From an uncultured Bacteroidales bacterium (lineage in GTDB: Bacteria > Bacteroidota > Bacteroidia > Bacteroidales > P3), in contig CAJOEN010000031.1 of assembly GCA_905233475.1 (NCBI GenBank), positions 27,099 through 91,098 on the forward strand: a stretch of 64,000 nt of DNA, written 5' to 3'. The notes beneath the pieces were generated by a model, which was given only the letters and a program-made list of their open reading frames with translations, ran no database searches and was not told where the DNA came from. The stretch's first letter is position 1, and each line of letters begins with the position of its first letter. Position numbers and translations under genes: made by a program. Shown piece after piece: positions 34,703-44,244 of this stretch.

Positions 34703-36418
34703 TTATTCTTTTACAAAAGTGCGAATTGCCGTACCCTCGGGAGTTGTCACACGCACAATATAACTCCCCTGCGGCAAATCCAACAGGCTTATAGCTTCGG
34801 CATTGTCTTGCGAAAGCAATATTCTGCCCTGCATGTCGAAAATTTCGGTTTTCAACACCTTTTGCCCGCAGTCTATGTTTAGTGTACCGCCGGCGGGATT
34901 GGGATAAACGGCAAAATCTACATTTTGTGCGGGGGTAATGCTGTTGGGGAGAGTGCAGTTGAGCAAGTATTGGGCTTTGGCACCAAATTGCCCGTTGTCG
35001 GTAAACACCGTGCCCCGGTTGTCGGCAAGGCTAAAACTGCCGTTTCCGTAGTCGCTGTTGATACCGTCGCCTGCGGCATCATAAACTTCAAGCATGTAAC
35101 AGCCGTTGGCCGGAACGCCTATCTTTATCACGTTCTCCATAGTGCCTGCAGATGCAAGGTTTTGGAACGGCCCGCCAGAGCTTATACTCGTACCGTCGAT
35201 TTTCATGAACTTATAAGTCGTCTCCCTGCCGTAGGCATCGGTGTTTATGGTGAGTGTCAGGCTGTCGCCATAAGTGTTGTATTTGTTTTTCCTAAGCAGG
35301 CATTTTATAGTGTCGTTGCTCACGGCAACACCGTTTATGCTTGTAATTGTTGCGTAGCCGGTATATGACACTCCCGATAAGAAAGAGCCTGTTATTGTAG
35401 GTAGATGTATTGTATCTGAAAAGCCACGGGTGATGTTTAGTCCGGAGCGGGTATAAGTAGCTGTTCCCGAGATATTTGTGCCATATTTTATTTCTATGGA
35501 ATTTACGATGGTCTGACCAAGATTGACATATCGCACATAAGCAGGGAATTCAATATTGCAATTCTCTTGATTATCAGCTGGTTGCATATTGGAGAGCATT
35601 AAACCGGCGTTGGTGTAGGTAATTGCCGCCTTGCAACTATTTATTATGTTGGCCTTGCCTTCCGACACAAAGGCTACAATGCTTAAATCGTTGATTCTTA
35701 CTGGCGCATTTCCTATTGTTTGTGGCAAAGTGTAGGTGTATGTTCTTGCAACGAAAGAACCGCTGTCGGTAGTTGTAACGGTATCGCCCCATACACTGCC
35801 ATTAACAAAACCACGGAACATGTGCATGTGGTTGTATTGCCCGTTTATCACTTGAGAGGGGTAATAACTTGCTCCTCTCTGCGGTCCCAAAACATTGTCC
35901 TGCACAAGGGCTGCACTTATAAAGTTGGTATCAACGGCACTGTTGGCGGTGTAAAAAAGTTGCACATTCACTGTCATCACGCGGGTGGCACAGTCTATGG
36001 TGCAACGAGCGGCGATATTGGCACATGCAGGAGTATTCAGCTGATTGTTAGTGTACTGGTTGAAATAAAACTCTCCATAAATTGGAGAAGTGCCTGTGAA
36101 AGTGGTACGATTTATCATTCCTGAGGGATAGGACGTTACGTTCCATTTGTCCCGCAAACGGTCTCCATCGAAGGTAGTATAGGTGTTTGCGGCGTATCCC
36201 CCTGCATGTATGTTGATAGCGAAAACCCTATTGGGATTGGCGGCAACAATATCATCTACAATACGGTGTCCGTCAGGGCAATAATCGCTATTTATGCCAG
36301 TAAACTCCTCCAAAACAACATTTTTGTTCGAAGGAGAGATGGAGACAAATGTTTGTTGTGCGGACAATGTGGCTCCAACTAATATAAAGGCCAAAATAGC
36401 ATTTTTTTTCACCTGCAT
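34703..36418 (-). CDS. Omp28-like surface protein with T9SS sorting domain
   Basis: A 571-residue protein; the start at MQVKKNAILAFILVGATLSAQ fits a signal peptide and the promoter at 36493-36524. It has an Omp28 domain (about 25-270) in which the first Cys of CxxC is Ser (FTGINSDYCPDGH). A central beta-rich part follows, and a C-terminal T9SS sorting domain (VDFAVYPNPAGGTLNI ... IRTFVKE). It is the longest paralogue and, unlike the other three, is not a lipoprotein. Confidence 0.87.
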   Translation of the reverse strand: MQVKKNAILAFILVGATLSAQQTFVSISPSNKNVVLEEFTGINSDYCPDGHRIVDDIVAANPNRVFAINIHAGGYAANTYTTFDGDRLRDKWNVTSYPSGMINRTTFTGTSPIYGEFYFNQYTNNQLNTPACANIAARCTIDCATRVMTVNVQLFYTANSAVDTNFISAALVQDNVLGPQRGASYYPSQVINGQYNHMHMFRGFVNGSVWGDTVTTTDSGSFVARTYTYTLPQTIGNAPVRINDLSIVAFVSEGKANIINSCKAAITYTNAGLMLSNMQPADNQENCNIEFPAYVRYVNLGQTIVNSIEIKYGTNISGTATYTRSGLNITRGFSDTIHLPTITGSFLSGVSYTGYATITSINGVAVSNDTIKCLLRKNKYNTYGDSLTLTINTDAYGRETTYKFMKIDGTSISSGGPFQNLASAGTMENVIKIGVPANGCYMLEVYDAAGDGINSDYGNGSFSLADNRGTVFTDNGQFGAKAQYLLNCTLPNSITPAQNVDFAVYPNPAGGTLNIDCGQKVLKTEIFDMQGRILLSQDNAEAISLLDLPQGSYIVRVTTPEGTAIRTFVKE

Positions 36419-36492
36419 AAAGTTACACAAGCATTTATATTTTAACAACTTGCAATCCAAATTATTTAAAAAAACACCTTCTGTGGTACGTC

Positions 36493-36524
36493 CAAAGATA
36501 CAATATTTTTCAAAAACAGGCAAA
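36493..36524 (-). promoter_or_regulatory. Promoter of the Omp28 cluster
   Basis: Minus strand: TTTG (36524-36521), a 20-nt spacer and TATCTTTG (36500-36493). It fixes the start of the first Omp28 gene at 36418. Confidence 0.7.
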
Positions 36525-36570
36525 TTTTTTTCAAAAAATAATCATTTTTCGCAATGTCAAAAAAATAGCG

Positions 36571-36578
36571 TAAATTTG
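36571..36578 (+). promoter_or_regulatory. Candidate -7 element for ribF
   Basis: TAAATTTG matches TAnnTTTG 58 nt before the ATG; at the proper distance the -33 reads TTTC rather than TTTG. Confidence 0.45.
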
Positions 36579-36635
36579 CACCTCTAAACGTAACCGAGTA
36601 TTTATAAACGCAACTTACTATAAACCAACACAATA

Positions 36636-37601
36636 ATGAACATATTCACCCTCGATGATGCGGAGCGTATTCCCAAAGGAACGGCGGTTTCGGTGGGTAT
36701 GTTCGACGGTGTACACCGAGGACACCGCCAAGTGCTGAATGCTTTGCATACTTTTGCCAAAGAAATTGGTACAGAGCCTCTTGCAATAACTTTCGACCGC
36801 CATCCGCGCTATGTGCTTGCAGGCGAAAACAACGATTTTTTTCTGCTAAACACCAATGCCGAACGTTATCGGATTATGGAAGAGTGCGGTATCGACAATC
36901 TTTTGGAAATACATTTCACCCAAGATACGGCTTTGCTGCCTGCCTGCGAGTTTGCACGCAAATACCTTGTGGAAATGCTTGGAATAAAAGGACTTCTACT
37001 TGGTTACGACAATATGTTCGGCAACAAATCGGCCAACGATTTCGACAAAATTCCCAAGCTTGCTCGTGAGTGCGGTTTCGAAATTCGCTCCGAAAAAAGT
37101 CTGCTTTGCGACGGAATAGAGATTAGTTCAACTCAGATACGCAAGGCTTTGAGTCGAGGCGATATAGCATTGGCTAACAGAATGTTGGGGTACAATTACC
37201 AAATTTCCGGCACTGTGGTGCACGGACGGGAGATCGGGCGCACGCTGCATTTCCCGACAGCCAACATAATGTGTACCGACCTTCACAAGATGCTACCTGC
37301 CGACGGCGTTTATTGTGTTTTACTAACGCTTGACAATCAGGCTTTTGAGGCAATATGCAACATAGGTTCGCAACCCACTTTCAACAGTTTTGGACGCACC
37401 GTAGAGGCACATATCCTTGATTTCGACGGATATATTTACGGCAAGGAAATTACATTGACTTTCATTGAAAAAATACGTGATATTCGCAAGTTCGACAGTA
37501 CACAAGAACTTGCCAATCAGCTAAATAAAGACGCCAACGTCTGCCGCGATTTTTTTCGTCACCACAACATACAAAACGAAAAGCAATGCGAAAGATTTTG
37601 A
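36636..37601 (+). CDS. ribF: Bifunctional riboflavin kinase / FAD synthetase
   Basis: The 321-residue enzyme has the N-terminal FMN adenylyltransferase part (GMFDGVHRGHRQVL, about 22-35; TFDRHPRYVL) and a C-terminal riboflavin kinase part (GRTLHFPTANI, about 201-211; GSQPTFN). It makes FMN and then FAD from riboflavin. It overlaps the LRR gene by 16 nt. Confidence 0.95.
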   Translation: MNIFTLDDAERIPKGTAVSVGMFDGVHRGHRQVLNALHTFAKEIGTEPLAITFDRHPRYVLAGENNDFFLLNTNAERYRIMEECGIDNLLEIHFTQDTALLPACEFARKYLVEMLGIKGLLLGYDNMFGNKSANDFDKIPKLARECGFEIRSEKSLLCDGIEISSTQIRKALSRGDIALANRMLGYNYQISGTVVHGREIGRTLHFPTANIMCTDLHKMLPADGVYCVLLTLDNQAFEAICNIGSQPTFNSFGRTVEAHILDFDGYIYGKEITLTFIEKIRDIRKFDSTQELANQLNKDANVCRDFFRHHNIQNEKQCERF

Positions 37602-38155
37602 TATTTTGTTTGTCGGTGCTGTGTGCGGCTACGGTATTTGCACAACGTGGACGTGTTTACACCTCGCTCGAAGAAATTGAAATACCCGATAGTGTTTACT
37701 CTTTAAAACTGAAACATAAGCACTTAAAGGAATTTCCTGAAGCTGTACTTCAATTAAGAAATCTTGAGTACCTCGACCTCAGTTGGAACAAAATCCACAC
37801 CATTCCCAAGGAAATTGGCGCACTTGCAAACCTTATTTCGCTGAATATGAACTACAACCGACTTGACTCTATTCCAAAAGAAATTGCCAATTTGCAGAAA
37901 CTCACCACTTTGATACTTTCGCGCAACCGTATTTTGGAACTGCCAGACGAAATGGGCGGTATGGCCAATTTGCAAACACTGAATTTACTTTCTAACGGAA
38001 TAAAAAAACTGCCCGACAATTTCAAAAACTTAGACAATACTCTGCAACTCATCGACTTACGTGCCAATCCGCTGACCTACGACGACCAACTTGATATAAA
38101 AGACCTCCTGCCCTCACCCAAGAAAAAAATGACACGTGTCTGCAACTGCCAATAA
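37586..38155 (+). CDS. Secreted leucine-rich-repeat protein
   Basis: A 189-residue protein with a signal peptide (MRKILIFCLSVLCAATVFAQ) and about five LRRs of 23 residues (about 44-165; for example LEYLDLSWNKIHTIPKEIGA). LRRs are protein-binding solenoids. It overlaps ribF and lies 4 nt before the nitrilase gene, so it belongs to that operon. Function unknown. Confidence 0.85.
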   Translation: MRKILIFCLSVLCAATVFAQRGRVYTSLEEIEIPDSVYSLKLKHKHLKEFPEAVLQLRNLEYLDLSWNKIHTIPKEIGALANLISLNMNYNRLDSIPKEIANLQKLTTLILSRNRILELPDEMGGMANLQTLNLLSNGIKKLPDNFKNLDNTLQLIDLRANPLTYDDQLDIKDLLPSPKKKMTRVCNCQ

Positions 38156-38159
38156 TGCT

Positions 38160-38957
38160 ATGAATATCACTGATTTACATATTGCTATAGTACAACAGGA
38201 CATTGTTTGGGAGGACAAAAATGCTAATTTCAAGCATTTGGAAGAGGTTTTCGGAAAAATCCAACAAAAAGTTGATTTAGTGATACTTCCAGAGACTTTC
38301 AACACAGGATTTTCGCCAAACGCAAAAAGACTTGCCGAAGAACCGTGCGGAGAGACTTTTTCATGGGTGCAGTCGTGGACGGAGCGACTTGGAGCAATGA
38401 TAATTGGAAGCTGGTATGTGTTGGAAAATCAGGGTGTTTACAACCGTCTGTTTTGCATAAACAGTCATGGCGTGGCGGCACACTACGACAAACGCCACAC
38501 TTTCCGTCTGAGCGTTGAAGCACAGATAGTTACAGGTGGTAGCGGACACACTGTGATTGACGTAAACGGCTGGAAAATAAGTCCTTTTGTGTGTTACGAC
38601 CTGCGTTTCCCATGCTGGGTACGCAACCACTTTGCCGATGGATTTTTCGACTACGACATAGCCATTTACGTGGCCAACTGGCCTGCCATACGCTCCAAAG
38701 CATGGCAAAGGCTTTTGCAGGCACGCTCCATCGAAAATCTTAGCTACACCATTGGCGTAAACCGCGTGGGCAACGACGCCAACGGCACCCCGCACTCCGG
38801 CAATTCTATGGTGGTAAGCCCCAACGGAAACGTTATACACCAGCTAGAAAGTGGAGCGGAAACACTTGGAATATTCTCGCTAAAACACTCAAATCTTGAA
38901 CGTTACCGAACTAAATACCCTTTTTATATGGATTGGGACAATAATATAATAATGTAA
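38160..38957 (+). CDS. Nitrilase-family amidohydrolase (omega-amidase type)
   Basis: A 265-residue carbon-nitrogen hydrolase with the catalytic triad of the family: Glu in LPETFNTGF, Lys in YDKRHTF, Cys in FVCYDLRFPCWVR. The pattern resembles YafV-type omega-amidases that hydrolyse 2-oxoglutaramate. Start at MNITDLHIAIVQQDI is chosen over an ATG eight codons upstream inside the previous gene. Confidence 0.85.
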   Translation: MNITDLHIAIVQQDIVWEDKNANFKHLEEVFGKIQQKVDLVILPETFNTGFSPNAKRLAEEPCGETFSWVQSWTERLGAMIIGSWYVLENQGVYNRLFCINSHGVAAHYDKRHTFRLSVEAQIVTGGSGHTVIDVNGWKISPFVCYDLRFPCWVRNHFADGFFDYDIAIYVANWPAIRSKAWQRLLQARSIENLSYTIGVNRVGNDANGTPHSGNSMVVSPNGNVIHQLESGAETLGIFSLKHSNLERYRTKYPFYMDWDNNIIM

Positions 38958-38976
38958 AACCAAATAACATACCAAT

Positions 38977-39912
38977 ATGAAGATTGTTACCGTAGAACCA
39001 TTGGGAATCAGCAACATGCAGTTTGAAGAACTGAGAAAGGAATTCAACGCTCAGGGACACGAATTCGTATATTTCACCGACCGCAACGAAAATCCCGACG
39101 AACTTGCTCGTCGTATCGGCGATGCCGATATTGTGGTGATTTCCAACATAAAACTCTTGGCGGAGACCATGAGCCGCTGTCCAAACCTCAAGTTACTTTC
39201 GGTGGCTTTCACCGGCCTCGACCACATAGATTTGGAATACTGTAAAAGCCACAATATCGCCGTTATGAACGCTTCGGGCTACAGCACTGTGGCCGTTAGC
39301 GAACTTGCCATCGGCCTTATGCTCGACGTTTACCGCAAGATAACCCATTTCGACGGCAATATACGCAAGAGCGGCATACGCGGCAACTACCTCGGCCTTG
39401 AGCTCGGCGGAAAAACCGTAGGCGTGGTGGGCACTGGAGCCATAGGCACACAGACAATACGCCTGTTGCGGGCTTTCGGCTGCAAAGTGCTGGCATATAG
39501 TCGTTCCGAACGGCAAGAGGTGAAAGACTTAAGTGCCACATACGTAAGCCTCGACGAACTTATGAGCCGTTCCGACATCGTTACTCTGCACGTGCCACTG
39601 AACAAAGAAACTCACCATCTTATTGGCAAACAGGAACTTTCGCTGATGAAACCTTCGGCAATACTGATAAACACCGCCCGTGGCAACGTGGTGGACATTC
39701 CCGAACTTGCCAACATGCTGAAAAACGGTACTTTGGCCGGAGCCGGAATAGATGTTTTCGAAACGGAACCTCCCCTGCCCAACGACCATCCACTGTGCGA
39801 TGCCCCAAACTGCGTGCTTGTGCCGCACATCGGCTATGCCACACGCGAAGCTTTCGACATAAGGGCTGGAATTGTTATGGAAAATATTCGTCAATGGCTT
39901 AAAAAACAATAG
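38977..39912 (+). CDS. D-isomer-specific 2-hydroxyacid dehydrogenase
   Basis: The 311-residue protein has a Rossmann motif GVVGTGAIGTQTIRLL (about 147-162) and substrate/catalytic residues in INTARGNVVD, the Glu in FETEPPLP, and a His in HIGYATREAFD. It uses NAD(P)H to reduce a 2-oxo acid. The exact substrate (for example glyoxylate or hydroxypyruvate) cannot be fixed. Confidence 0.88.
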   Translation: MKIVTVEPLGISNMQFEELRKEFNAQGHEFVYFTDRNENPDELARRIGDADIVVISNIKLLAETMSRCPNLKLLSVAFTGLDHIDLEYCKSHNIAVMNASGYSTVAVSELAIGLMLDVYRKITHFDGNIRKSGIRGNYLGLELGGKTVGVVGTGAIGTQTIRLLRAFGCKVLAYSRSERQEVKDLSATYVSLDELMSRSDIVTLHVPLNKETHHLIGKQELSLMKPSAILINTARGNVVDIPELANMLKNGTLAGAGIDVFETEPPLPNDHPLCDAPNCVLVPHIGYATREAFDIRAGIVMENIRQWLKKQ

Positions 39913-39915
39913 TTT

Positions 39916-40965
39916 ATGACAAGAAAAAGACATAAGAGAGGCAAAAAATCATGGCTCACGGCGACGGCTGTTGTCTGTGTGTTGGGACTTGTGGTTTGGG
40001 TATCCCTGTTTGTGGCGTTGAACAACAAAAAAGTGGCTCTTACCGAGCCGTTTGTGCTGTATATCCCAACGGGTTCCAACTACAGTCAGGTTATGGACAG
40101 CCTTTGCACCAACAACTGTTTAGAGGACACCGCCTTTTTCTCCATGCTTGCCCGTTACAAGAAATACCCGTCAAACGTGCGTCCCGGACGCTATGTTATT
40201 GAACCTCAGATGAGTGTCAATGCATTGGTGAACAAGTTGCGGTCGGGAAATCAGGACGCGCAGAGTGTTACCATAGGCAAATTCCGCACCAAGCAGGCTT
40301 TAGCAGGAAGGCTTGCCAAAAAATTCGAGTTCGACTCCGTGCAGATGATTACTGCCCTCAACAACGACTCGCTTATGCGGACACTTGGATTTACTGCAAG
40401 GAACGCCATAGCTATCTTTATTTCAAATACTTACGAATTTTATTGGAATGTCACTCCCGAAAATCTAATCAAACGCATGTCCACCGAATTTGACAATTTT
40501 TGGAATGATAGTCGTTGCAAAAAGCTCGAAAAGACAGGACTTTCGCGCGTGGAAGCTATAACCCTTGCCTCCATCATAGAGGAAGAAACCAATATGAACG
40601 ACGAAAAAGCCGACATAGCCAGCGTTTATCTCAACCGTCTGCGCAAGGGCATGTTACTCCAAGCCGACCCCACAGTAAAATTTGCCCTTCAGGATTTCAG
40701 CCTGCGCCGCATACTCAACAAACACCTGCAGTACGACAGTCCGTACAATACCTATATTTATAAAGGTCTCCCTCCTGCCCCAATTTGCATACCTTCGGCA
40801 GAATCGGTGGATGCCGTTTTGGAAAACAAACGCACCGACTACTATTATTTCTGTGCTAAAGAGGATTTTTCGGGCTATCACAACTTTGCCAACTCTATGG
40901 AGGAACATAACATCAACGCCAATAAGTTCCGCAAGGCTTTGAACAAGCGAAAGATATACAAATAA
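39916..40965 (+). CDS. mltG: Endolytic murein transglycosylase MltG
   Basis: The 349-residue protein has one N-terminal membrane helix (about 14-37), a LysM-like part, and the YceG/MltG catalytic core with ASIIEEETNMNDEKADIASVYLNRL (Glu catalytic) and ADPTVKFAL. It cuts nascent peptidoglycan to end strand synthesis. It is 3 nt from the dehydrogenase gene. Confidence 0.92.
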   Translation: MTRKRHKRGKKSWLTATAVVCVLGLVVWVSLFVALNNKKVALTEPFVLYIPTGSNYSQVMDSLCTNNCLEDTAFFSMLARYKKYPSNVRPGRYVIEPQMSVNALVNKLRSGNQDAQSVTIGKFRTKQALAGRLAKKFEFDSVQMITALNNDSLMRTLGFTARNAIAIFISNTYEFYWNVTPENLIKRMSTEFDNFWNDSRCKKLEKTGLSRVEAITLASIIEEETNMNDEKADIASVYLNRLRKGMLLQADPTVKFALQDFSLRRILNKHLQYDSPYNTYIYKGLPPAPICIPSAESVDAVLENKRTDYYYFCAKEDFSGYHNFANSMEEHNINANKFRKALNKRKIYK

Positions 40966-40985
40966 AAAGCGTGCCTGTGTAATTA

Positions 40986-41029
40986 TAATTAACCCCGAAA
41001 GTTTTTTGTCCAACTTTCGGGGTTAATTA
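40986..41029. terminator. Bidirectional terminator hairpin
   Basis: An 18-bp perfect inverted repeat with TAATTAACCCCGAAAGTT as its left arm flanks an 8-nt TTTTGTCC loop, the strongest hairpin in the window outside the phage. It separates convergent mltG and the gene at 41066. The AT-rich outer arms serve both directions. Confidence 0.85.
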
Positions 41030-41065
41030 CATTTTGGCACACTTTTTTTATATTCAGAATGTTTA

Positions 41066-41518
41066 TCAGAATAGCAATTGTTTCGTGAAAATCTGAGTGA
41101 GCATTCTTATTTCCTCCATGTCGCGAGAAATGGAGCGTGATAATATGCGTTCCACATTGCCTGTCGAGCAATTCACAAGCATGGTTTCAATGTTCAAACG
41201 TCCGTTACGTTCGTCGATAATGCTATAGCAGATGTAATCGATTCCGCTGCTGTACAACTGAGTACTGAAATTACTTGACACTTTGCGGTTTGTACGGTCG
41301 ATTGTCATTATTTGAGCAATACTGTCGGCCATTGCGTTGTTTGTCAAAGTCACAATGGAACAGCCGCCCATGACTTCGGTAAAATGAGTTTTAAGTGCAT
41401 TTTTGTATGTGGCTACGGCATTTCCAACGGGAGTTGCCACAAATATAGTGCTTTGAGCCGAAACACTGGACATTCCTATTATTGCCGCCAATGCTGCTAT
41501 AACTGCTATTTTCTTCAT
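41066..41518 (-). CDS. Small secreted protein of unknown function
   Basis: A 150-residue protein with a signal peptide (MKKIAVIAALAAIIGMSSVSAQ) and a mature part of about 128 aa. I do not recognise a family. It is convergent with mltG across the bidirectional terminator. Confidence 0.65.
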   Translation of the reverse strand: MKKIAVIAALAAIIGMSSVSAQSTIFVATPVGNAVATYKNALKTHFTEVMGGCSIVTLTNNAMADSIAQIMTIDRTNRKVSSNFSTQLYSSGIDYICYSIIDERNGRLNIETMLVNCSTGNVERILSRSISRDMEEIRMLTQIFTKQLLF

Positions 41519-41695
41519 TATTTTGTAATTTTATTTTCAATCTGCAAAGATACACATTTTTTTTGCCATAGCAAAATAATAATGAGTGTTTTTGCATTTT
41601 TTTTATTTCAATCCGATTGACACCCCCTACAAGCGTTTTGTTTCAGAATGGTCAGAAAAAAATAGATACAACTTTTAAAATCCAAAAAAAAACCT

Positions 41696-41703
41696 TACAT
41701 TTG
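41696..41703 (+). promoter_or_regulatory. Candidate promoter -7 element of kamA
   Basis: TACATTTG matches TAnnTTTG, 62 nt before the ATG; the -33 position has TTTT. Confidence 0.5.
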
Positions 41704-41765
41704 CACTAAGGTACAGACGTGGTGCCTATATTTTATTTGTCTGATATACATTAAAATACAATAAT

Positions 41766-42985
41766 ATGCAAGTTAATAGAAGAAAAGAACTTTTCCCAAA
41801 CGTTACCGACGAGCAGTGGAACGATTGGAAATGGCAGGTGAAAAACCGCATTGAGACCCTCGAAGAACTGAACAAATACATCAGCCTCACCGCCGAGGAG
41901 CAGGAAGGCGTACGCAAATCGCTTGAGACGCTGCGCATGGCCATAACCCCTTACTATCTCAGCCTTATCGACCCCAACGACCCCAACGACCCCGTGCGTC
42001 GTCAGGCCATACCCACGGCTGCCGAGACACACATCGCCGCCGCCGACCTCACCGACCCTCTGCACGAGGACGAGGATTCGCCCGTTCCCGGACTTACACA
42101 CCGCTATCCGGACAGAGTGCTGTTCCTCGCCACTGCACACGCCGCCGTTTTGCAGGTCAGAACGACTGCGAGTCGCCTTCGGAACGCATACAGAAATGTA
42201 TCGACTATATAGCCAAGACTCCCACCGTTAGAGACGTCCTCCTTTCGGGCGGCGACGCGCTGATGGTAAGCGACAAGATGCTGGAATCCATCATTCAGCG
42301 TCTGCGTGCAATACCCCATGTGGAGATTATCCGCTTGGGCAGCCGCACACCGGTGGTTTGTCCGCAGCGTATCACCGACGACCTCGTGAATATGCTCAAG
42401 AAATACCATCCCATCTGGCTCAACACCCATTTCAACCACCCCAACGAGATGACTCCCGAAGCCTCCGAAGCCCTTGCAAAACTGGCCAACGCCGGTATCC
42501 CGCTGGGTAACCAGAGCGTGCTTCTGCGTGGCGTAAACGACTGCGTGCATGTGATGAAACGTCTTGTTCATCTGTTGGTTAAAAACCGTGTTCGCCCCTA
42601 CTACATCTACCAGTGCGACCTTTCGATGGGTCTGGAGCATTTCCGCACCCCCGTTTCCAAAGGTATCGAAATTATCGAAAACCTGCGCGGACACACATCG
42701 GGCTACGCCGTTCCCACCTTCGTGGTCGACGCTCCCGGCGGCGGCGGCAAGACTCCCGTTATGCCCAACTATGTAATCTCGCAAAGTCCCAACAAGGTGA
42801 TACTCCGCAACTTCGAAGGTGTTATTACCACCTACACCGAACCCGAAGAATACAAACAGGAATGCCACTGCCCCGACTGCGAAAGCAAACGTCGCATCGA
42901 CGAAGGCGTTGCCTCGCTGCTCGAAACCGACCGCATGGCATTGGAACCCAATCATCTGGCGCGTAAGGAGCGTAACAAAAAATAA
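41766..42985 (+). pseudogene. kamA: Lysine 2,3-aminomutase, disrupted by a deletion of about 28 nt
   Basis: KamA converts L-lysine to beta-lysine and starts lysine fermentation. The frame is intact from 41766 to about 42128 ([10 protein letters not shown]), then breaks; the downstream part, CTRRRFAGQ onwards, resumes in the -1 frame and runs to 42985 with [21 protein letters not shown] and [10 protein letters not shown]. At the break the radical-SAM CxxxCxxC motif, expected right after VLFL, has lost its first two Cys. The junction CGCCAC fits a deletion of 28 nt between 6-nt direct repeats, one of which would lie in the missing segment. As it stands no active enzyme can be made. Confidence 0.9.
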
Positions 42986-42999
42986 TTTTTGAAATAACA

Positions 43000-44184
43000 A
43001 TGGACGACACAAAGAATCTCGGATTCAACTCCAAACTGATACACGGAGGCGGCCACCACGACGAATACGGCGCCGCCACTGTTCCTATTTATCAAACATC
43101 CACATTCCGTTTCGAGAGTGCCGAGGACGGCGCCGCCTGCTTCGCAGGAGAGAAAGACGGATACGTTTACACCCGCATCGGCAACCCCACCGTCGCCGCC
43201 TTGGAGCGTCAGGTGGCCGAGCTGGAGCACGGCTATGGCGCCGTGGCTTTCGCCTCGGGAATGGGCGCTGTAAGCACCGTTTACATGGCCTACCTCAACG
43301 CCGGCGACCACATGATTTCGTCCGACGCCGTTTACGGAGCTTCGCGCACCATGATGGAAGGACACATGTCGCGTTTCGGTGTGGAATCCATTTACGTGAA
43401 AACCGAAAACATCGACAACATCAAAGCCGCCATACGTCCCAACACCAAGATGCTGTACATCGAAACGCCGGCCAACCCCACAATGGGCATAACCGACATC
43501 GAAGCATGTGCAAAACTGGCTCACGAAAAAGGCCTCCTGCTTGTGGTGGACAACACTTTCTGCAGTCCCTATCTGCAAAATCCGCTCGACTTGGGCGCCG
43601 ATGTGGTGTTGCACTCCGTTACCAAGTTCATCAACGGCCACGCCGACATAGTGGGCGGAATCGTTATCACCAAAACGCAGGAACTCTACAAAAAACTGCA
43701 TGTAATGATGCTCAACCTCGGCGGCAATATGGATCCGCATCAGGCATATATGGTAATCCGCGGCCTCAAGACCCTCGGCATACGCATCGACCGTGCACAG
43801 GAAAGCGCCATGAAAGTGGCCGAATTCCTCGAAAGTCATCCCAAGATAGCCTCCGTGGCCTATCCCGGACTGAAATCGCATCCGCAATACGCTCTGGCGC
43901 AGAAACAGATGCGCGGCACGGGTACAATGATAAGCTTTGAGCTGAAAGGCGGACTGGAAGCCGGACGCAAACTGATGAACAACGTCAAAATGTGCATTCT
44001 GGCCGTTTCGCTCGGCGGCGTGGAAACGCTGATACAGCACCCCGCCAGCATGACACACTCCAAAGTGTCGGCACAGGCCAAAGCAGCAGCAGGAATCACC
44101 GACGGACTTGTACGTTTCTCGGTAGGTATCGAAAACGTGGAGGACATCATCGCCGACCTGCGTCAGGCTCTGGAAAATATTTAA
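43000..44184 (+). CDS. PLP-dependent lyase, methionine gamma-lyase-like
   Basis: The 394-residue enzyme belongs to the Cys/Met metabolism PLP family: [20 protein letters not shown] (about 52-71), the YETPANPT-like [11 protein letters not shown], and the internal-aldimine Lys in [16 protein letters not shown] (about 205-220). Context with kamA suggests amino-acid catabolism and methionine gamma-lyase. However, where gamma-lyases carry a conserved Cys after YG (YGCT), this protein reads YGASRT; it could be another family member (for example an O-acetylhomoserine sulfhydrylase). Confidence 0.8.
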   Translation: MDDTKNLGFNSKLIHGGGHHDEYGAATVPIYQTSTFRFESAEDGAACFAGEKDGYVYTRIGNPTVAALERQVAELEHGYGAVAFASGMGAVSTVYMAYLNAGDHMISSDAVYGASRTMMEGHMSRFGVESIYVKTENIDNIKAAIRPNTKMLYIETPANPTMGITDIEACAKLAHEKGLLLVVDNTFCSPYLQNPLDLGADVVLHSVTKFINGHADIVGGIVITKTQELYKKLHVMMLNLGGNMDPHQAYMVIRGLKTLGIRIDRAQESAMKVAEFLESHPKIASVAYPGLKSHPQYALAQKQMRGTGTMISFELKGGLEAGRKLMNNVKMCILAVSLGGVETLIQHPASMTHSKVSAQAKAAAGITDGLVRFSVGIENVEDIIADLRQALENI

Positions 44185-44210
44185 TTGTTAAACAACTTAT
44201 TTTATTAACG

Positions 44211-44237
44211 AGGGCGGACACTGCTCCGCCCTTTTTT
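44211..44237 (+). terminator. Rho-independent terminator after the PLP lyase gene
   Basis: AGGGCGGA/TCCGCCCT stem (8 bp) with a 6-nt loop and TTTTTT tail, 27 nt after the stop. Confidence 0.9.
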
Positions 44238-44244
44238 GTAGAAA

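Noticed and set aside
40986..41029. 18-bp inverted repeat as insertion-sequence end
   Set aside because: It is a hairpin between convergent genes with no transposase or target duplication; a terminator explains it.
42104..43012. 302-codon ORF antisense to kamA
   Set aside because: Mirror frame of a recognisable gene; the antisense product shows no domain.
42952..44058. Long ORF antisense to the PLP lyase gene
   Set aside because: Codon bias of the plus-strand gene leaves the antisense frame open; the sense protein is clearly recognisable.
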